Shown: in pieces, positions 56,301 through 64,000 of the stretch
How the letters are laid out: every line of letters starts with the position of its first letter
Numbering within the stretch: position 1 is the first letter of the stretch
From: Paenibacillus ottowii
GTDB taxonomy: Bacteria > Bacillota > Bacilli > Paenibacillales > Paenibacillaceae
Assembly: GCF_006874425.1 (NCBI RefSeq)
Contig: NZ_VIJZ01000002.1
Span: forward strand, 593,298 to 657,297
DNA length: 64,000 bases
Direction of reading: 5' to 3'
Made by a program: the position numbers and the translations under genes
The notes under the pieces: model-generated
What the model was told of the DNA's origin: nothing
Database searches by the model: none
The model's input: only the letters and a program-made list of their open reading frames with translations

Positions 56301-59300
56301 GCATTGCAATGAAGGCTTTTAACAAGCTTTTTATGCTTCATCTGAAGCAGTACTTTGACGACACCAGCGATCCCGGCAGCCAATTCCAGATGTCCGATAT
56401 TAGTCTTCACGGAACCTAGACCACAATGGGGCTCTTTGATCCCAGGTCCTTTTATAGTCTCATAAAGCTCTTTAAAGGCTGTTTTAAGTCCGTTAATTTC
56501 AATTGGATCGCCCAGTTCGGTGCCTGTACCATGGGCCTCCATGTAAGAAACTGTTCTTGGGTCGATACCGGCTTTTGTATATGCATTTACCAGCAAATCC
56601 GCCTGTGCCCTCGGATTGGGTGCTGTCAGGGAATTGGCCCGGCCTCCGTGATTGATAGCAGTGCCCCGGATTACGCCGTAAATATGGTCTCCAGCCTTTT
56701 CTGCGTCCTTCAGCTTTTTCAGGAAAAGCATGCCTGCCCCTTCACCGCGCACGTAACCGTTGGCCTGATCAGAGAAGGTTTTGCATCGACCGTCCTCACA
56801 CAGCATCCCCGCTTTGTTGAAGCTAATATGAAGCTCTGGGGTGATAATCACATTGACACCACCTGCAATTGCCATTTCACAGCTTCCATCTTCTATAGCC
56901 TTTACTGCCCGGTGAATGGCCACCAACGCACTGGAGCATGCCGTTTCGACAGGCTCGCTCGGACCATGAATATTGAGGAAATAGCTCATACGATTAGGTC
57001 CCACCGACGGCGCCATGCCGCTGGAGGAATACGCCTCAACACCCACATTTCCCTGATAGATCATTCCGCTGTAGCCGCTGTTCGCAGTGCCTGCAAAGAT
57101 ACCTGTACGGCTTCCTGACAGTGTCCCTGCCTGGATGCCCGCATCTTCAATCGCCTTCCAAATATAGGTCATTAACAGGCGCTGCTGCGGGTCCATGAGT
57201 GCGGCTTCCCTCGGTGAAATTCCAAAAAATAAAGGGTCAAACTCATAAATCCCGTCAATAAACCCGCCCCACTTGATGTTTGTTTTATTGGTCTCATCCG
57301 CAGGGTCACCGTAATACGCCTTCCAATCCCAGCGATCTTCAGGTATTTCAGTGATACAGTCCCTGCCTTCCTCAAGATTTTCCCAAAATTCATTCACATC
57401 CCGGGCCATGGGAAATACGCCGCTTATGCCTACAATTGCAATAGGTTCAGAACCGGCCGGGGTCTGTTGCGGCATAGCTAGCATGTTCTCGTTTGAAAAT
57501 CGGGAACGCTGGCGTCTACTGCGTATACCGTCTTCTCTACCGCTCTCTTCATTCTGCACGGCAGGCTCAGTCCGGGTCTGCACGATAAACTGCTCTCCAA
57601 GCACGATGGCATATTCGTCCACCAAATACCTGCAGAAGTCATGAAGCGTAGTGTATTCAAAGAATACAGCTGGGGTCAGATCAAGTCGGTACAAGTGATT
57701 GATGTTGTTGGTAAATTGCGTGAGCAAAATGGAATCAAAGCCATACTCACTCAGTTCTACATAGGCGTCAATATCTTCAAGTTTGACTTTCAGCAATTTC
57801 GATACCGCCTGCATCATGGCGGTTCGCACCTTGTCCAGCAGGTCTGATGCGACATCCCGTTCAGTGGCGGAAATTGCTGAAATACTTGCTGAAGTACTCA
57901 CCGCCTTTTCAAGCTGTTTGGTTTCGGGATTCGTTATTAAGCCTACTATTTTTTTCATTTTTTCGAGATTGCCTTCCATCACCATAACCTGATCAGCACC
58001 CGTAAGCATGGCACGGTACAAAGCCTGAATGCCGGAAGAAGTTGAAATACTGCCCATGCCTGTTTGCTGTTTTACCAGCTTCTCTGTCTCCTCATCAATA
58101 TGCATCCCGCCTTCTTTCCATAGTGGCCAATTGATGGATATCGTTTGCCCCTGGCGTTGCTGCGATCCTGTCAATGTGTTCCGGTATCTGGCGTATGCAT
58201 CCATAAACGCGTTGGCGGTAGAATAGTCTGCCTGTCCCTGATTGCCCAGCCCTCCGGCTACTGACGAAAACAGAATAAAGAAGTCAAGAGGCAGGTGCTT
58301 GCTCGCCTGATCCAAGTTCACTACCCCTAGAACTTTGGGTGCAAGAACCTCCAGCATTTCCCCGCTATTTTTTTGGAGTATGCGATTGTCACGAATGACT
58401 CCTGCACTATGAATGATGCCATTCAGGCTTCCGAATTCTTCCTCTATTACCTGAATTAAACCAGCCACCGCCTGCTCCCGGGTCACATCGGCCTGCTTAT
58501 ATGCTATTCGTGCTCCTAATGACCCCAATTTCTTTATCTCTGCCTGCTTGTCCTCATCTAGTGCGGAACGGCCCGTTAAAATCAACGCGACATTTTGTAC
58601 TTTATTTACAATTTCTTTGGCAAAAATAAGTCCCAAGCCACCGGCACCACCGGTAATGAGATATACTCCGTTCTCCTTCCACGGAATGTCCGCTGTTTCC
58701 GGAGAAAACGAAATCTCGTTCCAGCTAGAAATCCATCGTTTGCCTTTCCCATACCGGATCTGGATGTCTCCAGGACTCCAGCTGTTTTCTTTTAAAATAT
58801 TTATGATTGTACTCGGGGCCTCAACCTGCTCAAGTTCTATCAACTGCCCCACCAGTTTTGGATGTTCTATTCTGGAGGTTTTTAAAAGACCTGAGAGCCC
58901 TGATACAAGCTGCTGCCCCTCCTGGTCGTTAGTGACAATCTGGATTAACACCTTGCCATGGTTTTTTTCTCTAAAAATTCTTTGTATTAGCTCAAGTATC
59001 TGAACGGCGTAATGCTGAAACTGTTCCCCAATTCTGTTCTGATCAGGTTGCAAAAATATGCATTGTGCGCCGCTTATTTGAGCTTCTACTTGTTCACAGG
59101 AAATCCTGGACGGCTGGCAAAGGATCACGACATGGCGATCATATACAGGTAAATCACCATCTATGGTAACTCCCTGCTCTTTCCACACGGGTTCAAGCAT
59201 CAAGGTACCAGAATTGGACTGCGCGTCTGTGGGAATGGAGTCTATATCCAAAATTCTTGAAGAATAGCCCTTGATCCTCACACAGATCTCTCCGGTTTCG

Positions 59301-62300
59301 TCGCTCAGGTCAATATCTAGTTTCTGTGCCTTATCTCCTGTTTTACCATCTATATGGTATCGAATCAGCGCCCACATGATGGAGCTGCAATTTTTTATAA
59401 TTTCAACTTCCTGAATGGCATACGGCAGAGCGGGCTTAATCTCGCGAGAGCCCAGCGTCAAGCCTATGGATGCCTGCAAAGCGGAATCGATCATGCTTGG
59501 ATGGAGGATAAATTGGCTTTGAGTGTCAGAGACTGAGGAGGGCAAAGATAGCTTCGCCAGCACCTGACCTTCTCCCGCATATACCATCTCAATCCCCTGA
59601 TGCCCAGGGCCATAATCAATTCCCAAATCTCTGAAAACGCTATACAATGCTGTCGGATAGAAGCTTCTACTGCATATATCCTGCAAATCTTTAATATTCA
59701 ATGCAGGGACCTCTACCGCCGATCTTCGTACCGCATTGCCGTAGCTATATAACATAAGCTCTGTATCATCGGCTCCGTGATTTCCATAAATTTCATACGA
59801 AATCTCTTGATCTTCATGCTGGAAAAGCCCGATATGCAGCTGTATTGGTTCATTCTCTAGGGCAATAGGTCGTGCCCAAACCACGTTTTTAAGGCACATT
59901 CCGACCAGGTCGCCCTCATCAGCCCCTAGTGACTGCTCCACTGCTGCCCGGGCCATTTCAAGAGTTGCAGCCCCGGACAGCACCCTTTGCCCATTCACCA
60001 CATGATCTTTCAGGAAAAACTCCTGACCAGTAAAAGTCGAGCTGAACCGCTGCTCCGAAAAATCGGAGGTGTTTTGGTGCAGCAAAGGATGAAGTGCAGC
60101 ACCCATAACAGAAGCTGGGCCCCTGCCTGCCTTATTGTCTAGCTCGGGCGCCCAGCACCGTTCCTTTGCAAAAGGATAGGTTGGCAGACTCATTCGGCGA
60201 GGCCTGATGTCCCCATACAGCTTGTTCCAGTCCATCGTTAGACCCTGTACCCACAGCTCTGCAATTTTTTCTAATTTTCTCTTCTTGATCCAGGTTTCAA
60301 GCAAGGATCTGGCATCTTCATCTGCCTCAAAGAGTACGATCCCGTCCTTGTTCTTTTTCACCTGACCCGTCAGGACTCCAGCTGGCAGATGATGATGAAT
60401 CAATCCATCCAGCGCTTTTAGCACATTCTCTTTTGAACCTGCCACAAAAGCCAGACGGTGGTTCATCGGCTCACGGCTTACTTGCAGCGTATACCCCATA
60501 TCTGTCAGGCTAAGATTTGGCTGAGATGCAATAAAGTTTCTTAAATTTTCGGCATAGGTTACTAATTGCTTCTCATTTTTGGCAGACAATACGAAAAGAA
60601 CGGGACTATGTGATTCGTCGTCTGCTGGTGAAATTGCAACCTCTGGACGATACTCTTCAATAATAAGATGGGCATTGGTACCACTAAAACCAAAAGAGCT
60701 CACAGCGGCACGCCTTTTGCTCCCATTAGAAGGTTCCCAGTCCTTCAATTGTGTATTTACATAAAATGGAGAATCATCAAAATCAAAATGCTCATTCGGG
60801 TTCTTGAAATTCAATGTCGGTACCAGCTTCTTATACTTCATGCATAACAACACTTTTTGCATGCTTGCTACGCCTGCTGCTGCCGAAGTATGCCCGATAT
60901 TGCTCTTTACCGAGCCTATGGCGCAGAAGTTTTTCTGATCTGTTTGTTCTTTAAAAGCTGTGGATAAAGCCTCTAATTCAATAGGATCGCCCAACTTGGT
61001 GCCTGTCCCATGCATTTCAACATAGCTAATGCTTTCGGGCTCAATCTGATACTTATTGTATATCTCCTGCTCAAGCTCCATTTGGCTGTTCGCGCTTGGA
61101 GCAGTAATTCCATTGGTTTTTCCATCCTGGTTGATCCCAGTTCCGATAATAACTCCGTATATGTGATCCCGGTCAGCTTCCGCATCCTTTAGCCGCTTCA
61201 GAACCAGCACCCCTGCTCCTTCGCCTGGAACAAAGCCGTTGGCACTATTGTCAAATGTCTTACACTGACCATCTGGTGACAACATTCCGGATGCAGACAT
61301 ACCTACATAGGATTCAGGAGTCAGGTACAACGACACACCACCGACTAACGCCATTTCAATCTCTTTATTTGATAAAGCCTGGCAAGCAAGGTGAGTCGCT
61401 ACCAACGATGAGGAGCATGCCGTGTCCACAGATATGGCAGGTCCTTTCAGATTAAGGAAATAGGAAATACGAGCCGCTGCAATAGCGTTGCTGTTCCCGG
61501 TAGTATTGCTGAATTGTGCTTTATGCTTGTAGCACATCATACTATACTCATTATTTAAAATGCCAAGATAAACCCCGCATTTTTTATTTGCCAACTGCGA
61601 GCCGCTATAACCTGCATCCTCAAAGGCTTTATAGGCCTCCTGCAAAAAGATGCGTTGCTGCGGGTCCATGCCTTCTGCCTCGGTAGGCGATATATTAAAA
61701 AATAACGGGTCAAAATATTCTATGTCCTTCAAGGCACCCAGCCACTTGCAATTTATCTTCCCCTCTTGCGCCGGACGCGGATCATACAAAGGATCTACGT
61801 CCCAACGGTCCTTTGGAATTTCAACAATGGAGTTTTGGCCTTGAGCGAGATTTTCCCAATATTGCTGTACATCTTCAGCACCAGGATATCTTCCCGAAAT
61901 CCCGACAATTGCAATTGCCTCTTGATTTTCCGAAGTCACGGGCAATGATTTCTCTTCTGCTTCTGCCCGGCGCAATGACACCATTTTCGCCTTGGGCAAC
62001 TGCGCTGGAGAACATTGGATCGTGTCTGTTCGTGGTAAATGGACTTCTGCTATAGGTTTGTCCGTGTCTGAGACTGTGTCCAAGGGCTGCTGTACTAAGC
62101 TTCTCTTGCCCCCATGTTTATTGATTTCTTGTGCCAAAAACTCGGTAAATTGCAGAATAGTCGGATAGTCGTAGACTTTGGTAGCTGCAATAGATGTGCC
62201 GTAGCGCTTATTCAGGTTTCGAATCCATTCTACGCCTATAATGGAATCCAATCCGATATCTATAAAGTTTCTATCTGCCTCAATCTCGTTTCGTTCCATG

Positions 62301-64000
62301 TACAAGGCTTCGGCCAGACTGGTCGTCAGTTCTTCCCGTAATTGCTCTGTAGAGACACCAGACGGAATCGTGCCGGATTGTGGCTGCTGCTTTTCAGCCG
62401 ATATCGGCATCAACTGAATCTGAAGTGAGGCCTCTGCCTGCTTATCCGATTCCAATGATACGAGCAGCGGTGAATGCTTTGCAGTCGCCTGATCCGTAAT
62501 AGACACAGTAGAAGACGGCACGCTTATCTCGGTCACACGATTGCCCAATTCCTTTTCTAAAAATCTACTGAACTCCCGTATGGTTGGATAATCGTAGACT
62601 TTTGTCGCTGTTATAGATGTGTAGTAGTGTTTATTAATGTTTCGAATCCACTCTACGCCTATAATGGAATCCAATCCAAGATCAACAAAGTTTTTATCCT
62701 CATCGATCTCGTCCCGATCTATATATAAAGCTTGCGCCAGACTTGTTGCCAGCTCCTCCTGCAATATTTCTGACGATACAGATAGGACAGGAGCAGTTAT
62801 CACCTGTTCTTTCTTCTTTTTGTCATTCTTTGCAGCACGCATTCTCCCTTCCGGAGAAGTTAAAATAATCGGTGTCCCCTGGTGGGTGGCAGACTTACTA
62901 AGTTGCGGCTGACTGTCCGTTAAATTCCGTAAGGAAATCCCATTTGGTTTTTCAGAGCTACTCGAAAAATCGGATCGCATTAGAACTTCAGAAAGAGCAG
63001 GCTCCATCACTTGAGACTGAACATGAACTACTTTTTCCTGAGACTCCATTGGAATTCTTTCCACGGATGGGATCGTAATATCCGTGATCCAATACCGTTC
63101 CTTTGCAAAAGGATAGGCTGGCAGGCTTATTCTCTGCGGCTTGGCATCTCCATAAAGCATGCTCCAATTCATCGCCAGTCCCTTTACCCAAAGATCCACT
63201 ATCTTCGCATATTTCCGTTTTCCGATCCAGGCAGCGATCGTTTTTTCCATATCTTCATCTTCTACCAGTGCGGTCAGCGCCTCTTTGTTTCGTTTGACCT
63301 GACCTTGGTACAGCTCGGAAATTCCCTCCTGGCCTTCCAGGAATCCTTTCAGCTTTTCCACCAGCGCTGGCATCGATTCGGCAATTACCGCCAGGCGTTC
63401 TTCCATCGCTTCACGTCCTACCTGGAGCGTGTAGGCTGCATCAGCCAGATTGCTTTCTGTGATCTCTCCTTTTCTGATCACGGACAATAATCTCTCGACC
63501 TGCTGTCTCAGCCGTTCCTCATTTTTGGCCGACAACACGACAATAACGGGGTTGTGAGCTGTCACACGGATTGGTGCCTTCTCTTCCGGGACGTACTCCT
63601 CGATGATGACATGGGCATTGGCGCCTCCTGCTCCAAACGATGAAATCCCCGCCATCCTCGGGTATTCCCGTGTCCCTCCACCAAGCTCAACTACCGGTCG
63701 CTTCCATTCCTCCAGCTCCTGCTGGACGACGAACGGCGTCTGCTCAAAAGGAATGTTCGGATTCAGTTCCTGGGCGTGCAGGCTGGGAACCAGCGTCCGG
63801 TTTTTCATCTGCAGGACAATTTTCCCAATCCCTGCGATGCCCGCCGCTGCCTCCAAATGTCCGATGTTGGACTTCACAGAGCCCACGGCGCAAAATCCCT
63901 TATCCTCCGTATCTTTCCGGAAGGCCTGAGTCAGACCAGTCACTTCAATAGGATCTCCCAATTCTGTGCCAGTTCCGTGCGCTTCGATATAGCTGATGGT
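50366..64000 (-). CDS. Trans-AT polyketide synthase, first subunit in window (5' end cut off)
   Basis: Partial PKS, more than 4540 codons; the frame is still open at 64000, inside a KS (SYIEAHGTGTELGDP). Order by position: KS remnant 64000-63590; two beta-branching ACPs 62775-62115; KS 61925-60640; DH 60115-59450; KR 59200-57960; ACP 57840-57600; KS 57450-56130; DH 55560-54900; KR 54620-53400; ACP 53300-53030; KS 52870-51570; beta-branching ACP 50745-50500; docking helices ending QADQLFKQLHS. KS active sites are intact (DTACSSS, ETACSSA, DTMCSSS). The first DH has Ser for Pro in HxxxGxxxxP. The last module is a bare KS-ACP whose beta-keto group should be alkylated in trans. No AT or ER domain. 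The real start and loading module lie beyond the window. Confidence 0.94.
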   Translation of the reverse strand, partial: TISYIEAHGTGTELGDPIEVTGLTQAFRKDTEDKGFCAVGSVKSNIGHLEAAAGIAGIGKIVLQMKNRTLVPSLHAQELNPNIPFEQTPFVVQQELEEWKRPVVELGGGTREYPRMAGISSFGAGGANAHVIIEEYVPEEKAPIRVTAHNPVIVVLSAKNEERLRQQVERLLSVIRKGEITESNLADAAYTLQVGREAMEERLAVIAESMPALVEKLKGFLEGQEGISELYQGQVKRNKEALTALVEDEDMEKTIAAWIGKRKYAKIVDLWVKGLAMNWSMLYGDAKPQRISLPAYPFAKERYWITDITIPSVERIPMESQEKVVHVQSQVMEPALSEVLMRSDFSSSSEKPNGISLRNLTDSQPQLSKSATHQGTPIILTSPEGRMRAAKNDKKKKEQVITAPVLSVSSEILQEELATSLAQALYIDRDEIDEDKNFVDLGLDSIIGVEWIRNINKHYYTSITATKVYDYPTIREFSRFLEKELGNRVTEISVPSSTVSITDQATAKHSPLLVSLESDKQAEASLQIQLMPISAEKQQPQSGTIPSGVSTEQLREELTTSLAEALYMERNEIEADRNFIDIGLDSIIGVEWIRNLNKRYGTSIAATKVYDYPTILQFTEFLAQEINKHGGKRSLVQQPLDTVSDTDKPIAEVHLPRTDTIQCSPAQLPKAKMVSLRRAEAEEKSLPVTSENQEAIAIVGISGRYPGAEDVQQYWENLAQGQNSIVEIPKDRWDVDPLYDPRPAQEGKINCKWLGALKDIEYFDPLFFNISPTEAEGMDPQQRIFLQEAYKAFEDAGYSGSQLANKKCGVYLGILNNEYSMMCYKHKAQFSNTTGNSNAIAAARISYFLNLKGPAISVDTACSSSLVATHLACQALSNKEIEMALVGGVSLYLTPESYVGMSASGMLSPDGQCKTFDNSANGFVPGEGAGVLVLKRLKDAEADRDHIYGVIIGTGINQDGKTNGITAPSANSQMELEQEIYNKYQIEPESISYVEMHGTGTKLGDPIELEALSTAFKEQTDQKNFCAIGSVKSNIGHTSAAAGVASMQKVLLCMKYKKLVPTLNFKNPNEHFDFDDSPFYVNTQLKDWEPSNGSKRRAAVSSFGFSGTNAHLIIEEYRPEVAISPADDESHSPVLFVLSAKNEKQLVTYAENLRNFIASQPNLSLTDMGYTLQVSREPMNHRLAFVAGSKENVLKALDGLIHHHLPAGVLTGQVKKNKDGIVLFEADEDARSLLETWIKKRKLEKIAELWVQGLTMDWNKLYGDIRPRRMSLPTYPFAKERCWAPELDNKAGRGPASVMGAALHPLLHQNTSDFSEQRFSSTFTGQEFFLKDHVVNGQRVLSGAATLEMARAAVEQSLGADEGDLVGMCLKNVVWARPIALENEPIQLHIGLFQHEDQEISYEIYGNHGADDTELMLYSYGNAVRRSAVEVPALNIKDLQDICSRSFYPTALYSVFRDLGIDYGPGHQGIEMVYAGEGQVLAKLSLPSSVSDTQSQFILHPSMIDSALQASIGLTLGSREIKPALPYAIQEVEIIKNCSSIMWALIRYHIDGKTGDKAQKLDIDLSDETGEICVRIKGYSSRILDIDSIPTDAQSNSGTLMLEPVWKEQGVTIDGDLPVYDRHVVILCQPSRISCEQVEAQISGAQCIFLQPDQNRIGEQFQHYAVQILELIQRIFREKNHGKVLIQIVTNDQEGQQLVSGLSGLLKTSRIEHPKLVGQLIELEQVEAPSTIINILKENSWSPGDIQIRYGKGKRWISSWNEISFSPETADIPWKENGVYLITGGAGGLGLIFAKEIVNKVQNVALILTGRSALDEDKQAEIKKLGSLGARIAYKQADVTREQAVAGLIQVIEEEFGSLNGIIHSAGVIRDNRILQKNSGEMLEVLAPKVLGVVNLDQASKHLPLDFFILFSSVAGGLGNQGQADYSTANAFMDAYARYRNTLTGSQQRQGQTISINWPLWKEGGMHIDEETEKLVKQQTGMGSISTSSGIQALYRAMLTGADQVMVMEGNLEKMKKIVGLITNPETKQLEKAVSTSASISAISATERDVASDLLDKVRTAMMQAVSKLLKVKLEDIDAYVELSEYGFDSILLTQFTNNINHLYRLDLTPAVFFEYTTLHDFCRYLVDEYAIVLGEQFIVQTRTEPAVQNEESGREDGIRSRRQRSRFSNENMLAMPQQTPAGSEPIAIVGISGVFPMARDVNEFWENLEEGRDCITEIPEDRWDWKAYYGDPADETNKTNIKWGGFIDGIYEFDPLFFGISPREAALMDPQQRLLMTYIWKAIEDAGIQAGTLSGSRTGIFAGTANSGYSGMIYQGNVGVEAYSSSGMAPSVGPNRMSYFLNIHGPSEPVETACSSALVAIHRAVKAIEDGSCEMAIAGGVNVIITPELHISFNKAGMLCEDGRCKTFSDQANGYVRGEGAGMLFLKKLKDAEKAGDHIYGVIRGTAINHGGRANSLTAPNPRAQADLLVNAYTKAGIDPRTVSYMEAHGTGTELGDPIEINGLKTAFKELYETIKGPGIKEPHCGLGSVKTNIGHLELAAGIAGVVKVLLQMKHKKLVKSLHCNAMNPYIKLEDSPFYIVQETREWKQQQDASGNNIPRRAGVSSFGFGGVNAHLIIEEYVPGNQEKEPVTFSAQKPAIVVLSAKTETQLQDQARQLLAAIRERQFTDNSLGDIVYTLQAGRDAMEERLAFTAASLSELEEKLSGFVEGREGIHSLYVGQAKRYREENRDRETQQGAAEMMEALVNENNYVQIAQLWVRGEVFNWDVLYEKNKPNRISLPTYPFARERYCITDTNKLRGANGVGLRQETSTILHPLLQRNTSDIYGLQFSSTFTGREFFLADHVIKGQKLLPGVAYLEMARAAVEEVASPEENRICVRLKDVLWLRPMVAEERPIAINIGLYPQDGGEIAYEIYSKSESADTELVVHSEGSAAIAPLAEIPVIDIEALLEQCNLGTYSSQQCYEAFAAMQVSYGPGHQGIEKIYTGVDQVLAKLSLPTSAYKTMGQFVMHPSLMDSALQASIGLMMDTYGTAMSDGTVSMKPALPFAVEELEVFSGCTSEMWAWVRDREGSRQDSPVQKLDIDLCDMQGNVCVSMKGFSSRIAERGTGGPEELTTPETLMLEPVWEEQVLFPRATAPEYRQHLVILCEPAHISREMIESQMRGVHCLILQSEEESVDARFGTYASQVFEQIQQVLKAQSKDKTLIQLVIPVQDHRQVFSGLYGLLQTAQLENPTLVGQLIEVDVEEDAAAGIINILQENSRNSMDTQVRYQWGRRYAAAWTEIQSSREGGRIPWKDSGIYLITGGIGSLGLMLAEEMARQTKDAVLILVGRSALRGHTKARIEEIEALGARVVFRQADVADNRAVEDLIGDIQEEFGKLDGIVHAAGVTCDNFIIKKTEEELQKVLAPKVAGLINLDQACKDIPLDFFVLYSSVAGSLGNVGQADYAAGNAFMDAYASYRNTLVEQKQRQGQTLSINWPLWKEGGMHIDRETKQIMEEMGLFAMETGTGMRALYQSLASGKDQVMVLEGRANQLRETLLQQPSLNHAGDTPSMIMESRKDSGIGQELLAEKAVNYLKQLLAASIRLPARQIEADAPMEKYGIDSIMIRQLTRELEKTFGMLPKTLFFEYQSIRELTQYFLEVHQKRLIQLLGMEEEVNAVQAFTSSTVKEHPGRPLSSSRRPAREMPAQAKLLDQKKFQPQLETARGTGDIAIIGLSGMYPEAENVREFWNNLRNGKDCITEIPKERWDHSIHYDEEGDKSGKAYSKWGGFIKGVDQFDPKFFNISPREAEIIDPQERLFLKCVYETIEDAGYTREGLGVERNVGVFVGVMYEEYQLYGAQEQARGKMIAVPGNPASIANRVSYFCNFHGPSMAVDTMCSSSLTTIHLACQSLQQDECELAIAGGVNVSIHPNKYLMLGQGRFVSSKGRCESFGEGGDGYVPGEGVGAVLLKPLTKAITDGDHIYGVIKGTAVNHGGKTNGFSVPNPKAQASVIGRVFKKAGINPRTISYIEAHGTGTSLGDPIEIAGLQKVFREYTEDTQFCAIGSAKSNIGHCESAAGIAGVTKVLLQLKYGQIAPSLHSNILNPNIDFSNSPFIVQQELEEWKRPVVTINGKTVEYPRIAGISSFGAGGSNAHVLIEEYIPEVQETTQAAMISQSPSMVVLSAKNQERLYEQVERLLFALRTPEYTEASLEDIAFTLQVGREAMEERLAVIAKSTRELEGKLEGFLAGNEDIDGLYLGQAKKNKDILTVLEADEDMGQLVDIWISKGKYTKLAELWVQGLLFDWNRLYGNVKPHRISLPTYPFAQESYWIPMFGSQPKEVKTVPPLVEIPAREPVFSPPAVNTNVQVQTVAKVPEKPQGILLRSVSDIEKIDDTPKKAAKPAELTPAAPQPKTIISSPQPAIQDEVKRSANGPMAIRVDALEKELIESLAKSLSMDKRDIGRDDKFIDMGLDSIIGVEWVQDVNKRFGTAISATRVYDYPNIEEFSRYLAKELSKSAEASNQVPVESTSTQPMQSLIQKVLQGELNVEQADQLFKQLHS
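50500..50745 (-). other. Beta-branching ACP at the C-terminus of the first PKS
   Basis: The ACP motif reads GLDSIIGVEWVQ, with Trp (codon 50609-50611) six residues after the phosphopantetheine Ser. A Trp in this position is the published flag of ACPs recognised by HMG-synthase cassettes. The ECH2 domain starts the next protein, placing the two partners across a docking junction. Confidence 0.75.
62115..62775 (-). repeat. Tandem doublet of beta-branching ACPs
   Basis: Two similar ACPs both read GLDSIIGVEWIRN with the flag Trp (codons 62648-62650 and 62225-62227), followed by ATKVYDYPTI. A low-complexity linker joins them. Doublets of this type raise the efficiency of beta-branching in known trans-AT PKSs. 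No ECH domain lies next to this doublet, so free-standing enzymes must serve it. Confidence 0.75.

Noticed and set aside
56426..57118. 230-codon + strand frame and many similar + strand frames in 27000-64000
   Set aside because: They are antisense to PKS domains with intact catalytic motifs, lack ribosome binding sites and have repetitive low-plausibility composition.
37590..63640. Repeated KS/DH/KR DNA segments as a sign of insertion or duplication error
   Set aside because: Similarity between modules is normal for a PKS family; sequence differences between copies are those of diverged paralogous domains.

Overview
The window looks like a piece of a Paenibacillus chromosome, probably from the P. 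polymyxa group. This is inferred from the Bacillales-type ribosome binding sites and SigA-type promoters, the galactan-degradation locus with a YesM/YesN-type two-component system, the NucB-type nuclease, the S-layer-homology and Ig-like surface proteins, and a bacillaene-like trans-AT polyketide synthase (PKS). No rRNA, tRNA, CRISPR array, insertion sequence or phage gene was seen.

Layout. (1) 1-3180: malic enzyme and an AEC-family permease, a likely malate utilisation pair on the + strand. (2) 3350-5113: a methyl-accepting chemotaxis protein. (3) 5206-15689, minus strand: a galactan locus. In transcription order it holds a sensor kinase, an AraC-type response regulator, a sugar-binding lipoprotein, two ABC permeases, a GH42 beta-galactosidase and a GH53 endo-galactanase. 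(4) 15795-21534: small and surface-associated genes, namely a 54-aa protein, a NucA/NucB nuclease, several small unknowns including a 30-aa membrane peptide, a seven-repeat Ig-like (BIG2) exported protein, an unknown 140-aa protein, ung, and an SLH-domain protein. (5) 21740-64000, minus strand: a trans-AT PKS locus of more than 42 kb whose 5' end lies beyond the right edge.

The PKS locus is the most notable part. Read in transcription order, the first synthase (truncated by the window edge) carries (KS)-ACP-ACP, KS-DH-KR-ACP, KS-DH-KR-ACP and KS-ACP. The second carries ECH, KS-DH-KR-ACP, KS-DH-KR-MT-ACP and KS. The third carries KR-ACP, KS-DH(degenerate)-KR-ACP-ACP-ACP and a dead KS. After them come a short-chain dehydrogenase, a PksD-like acyl hydrolase, a PksE-like AT-ER fusion and a second-type aspartyl-tRNA synthetase. 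No module contains an AT, so loading must come from the free-standing AT. Three ACPs have the Trp-flagged beta-branching signature, and an ECH2-type decarboxylase domain starts the second synthase, so at least one beta-alkyl branch is expected. The HMG-synthase cassette must lie outside the window.

The strongest hypothesis concerns aspS. It is the last gene of the PKS-strand array, it reads like an alphaproteobacterial-type AspRS rather than the Bacillus type, and it has no hisS partner or T-box leader. It is a good candidate for a self-resistance enzyme, which would make aspartyl-tRNA synthetase the target of an undescribed polyketide. The line also ends in a catalytically dead KS without a thioesterase, so product release is unexplained.
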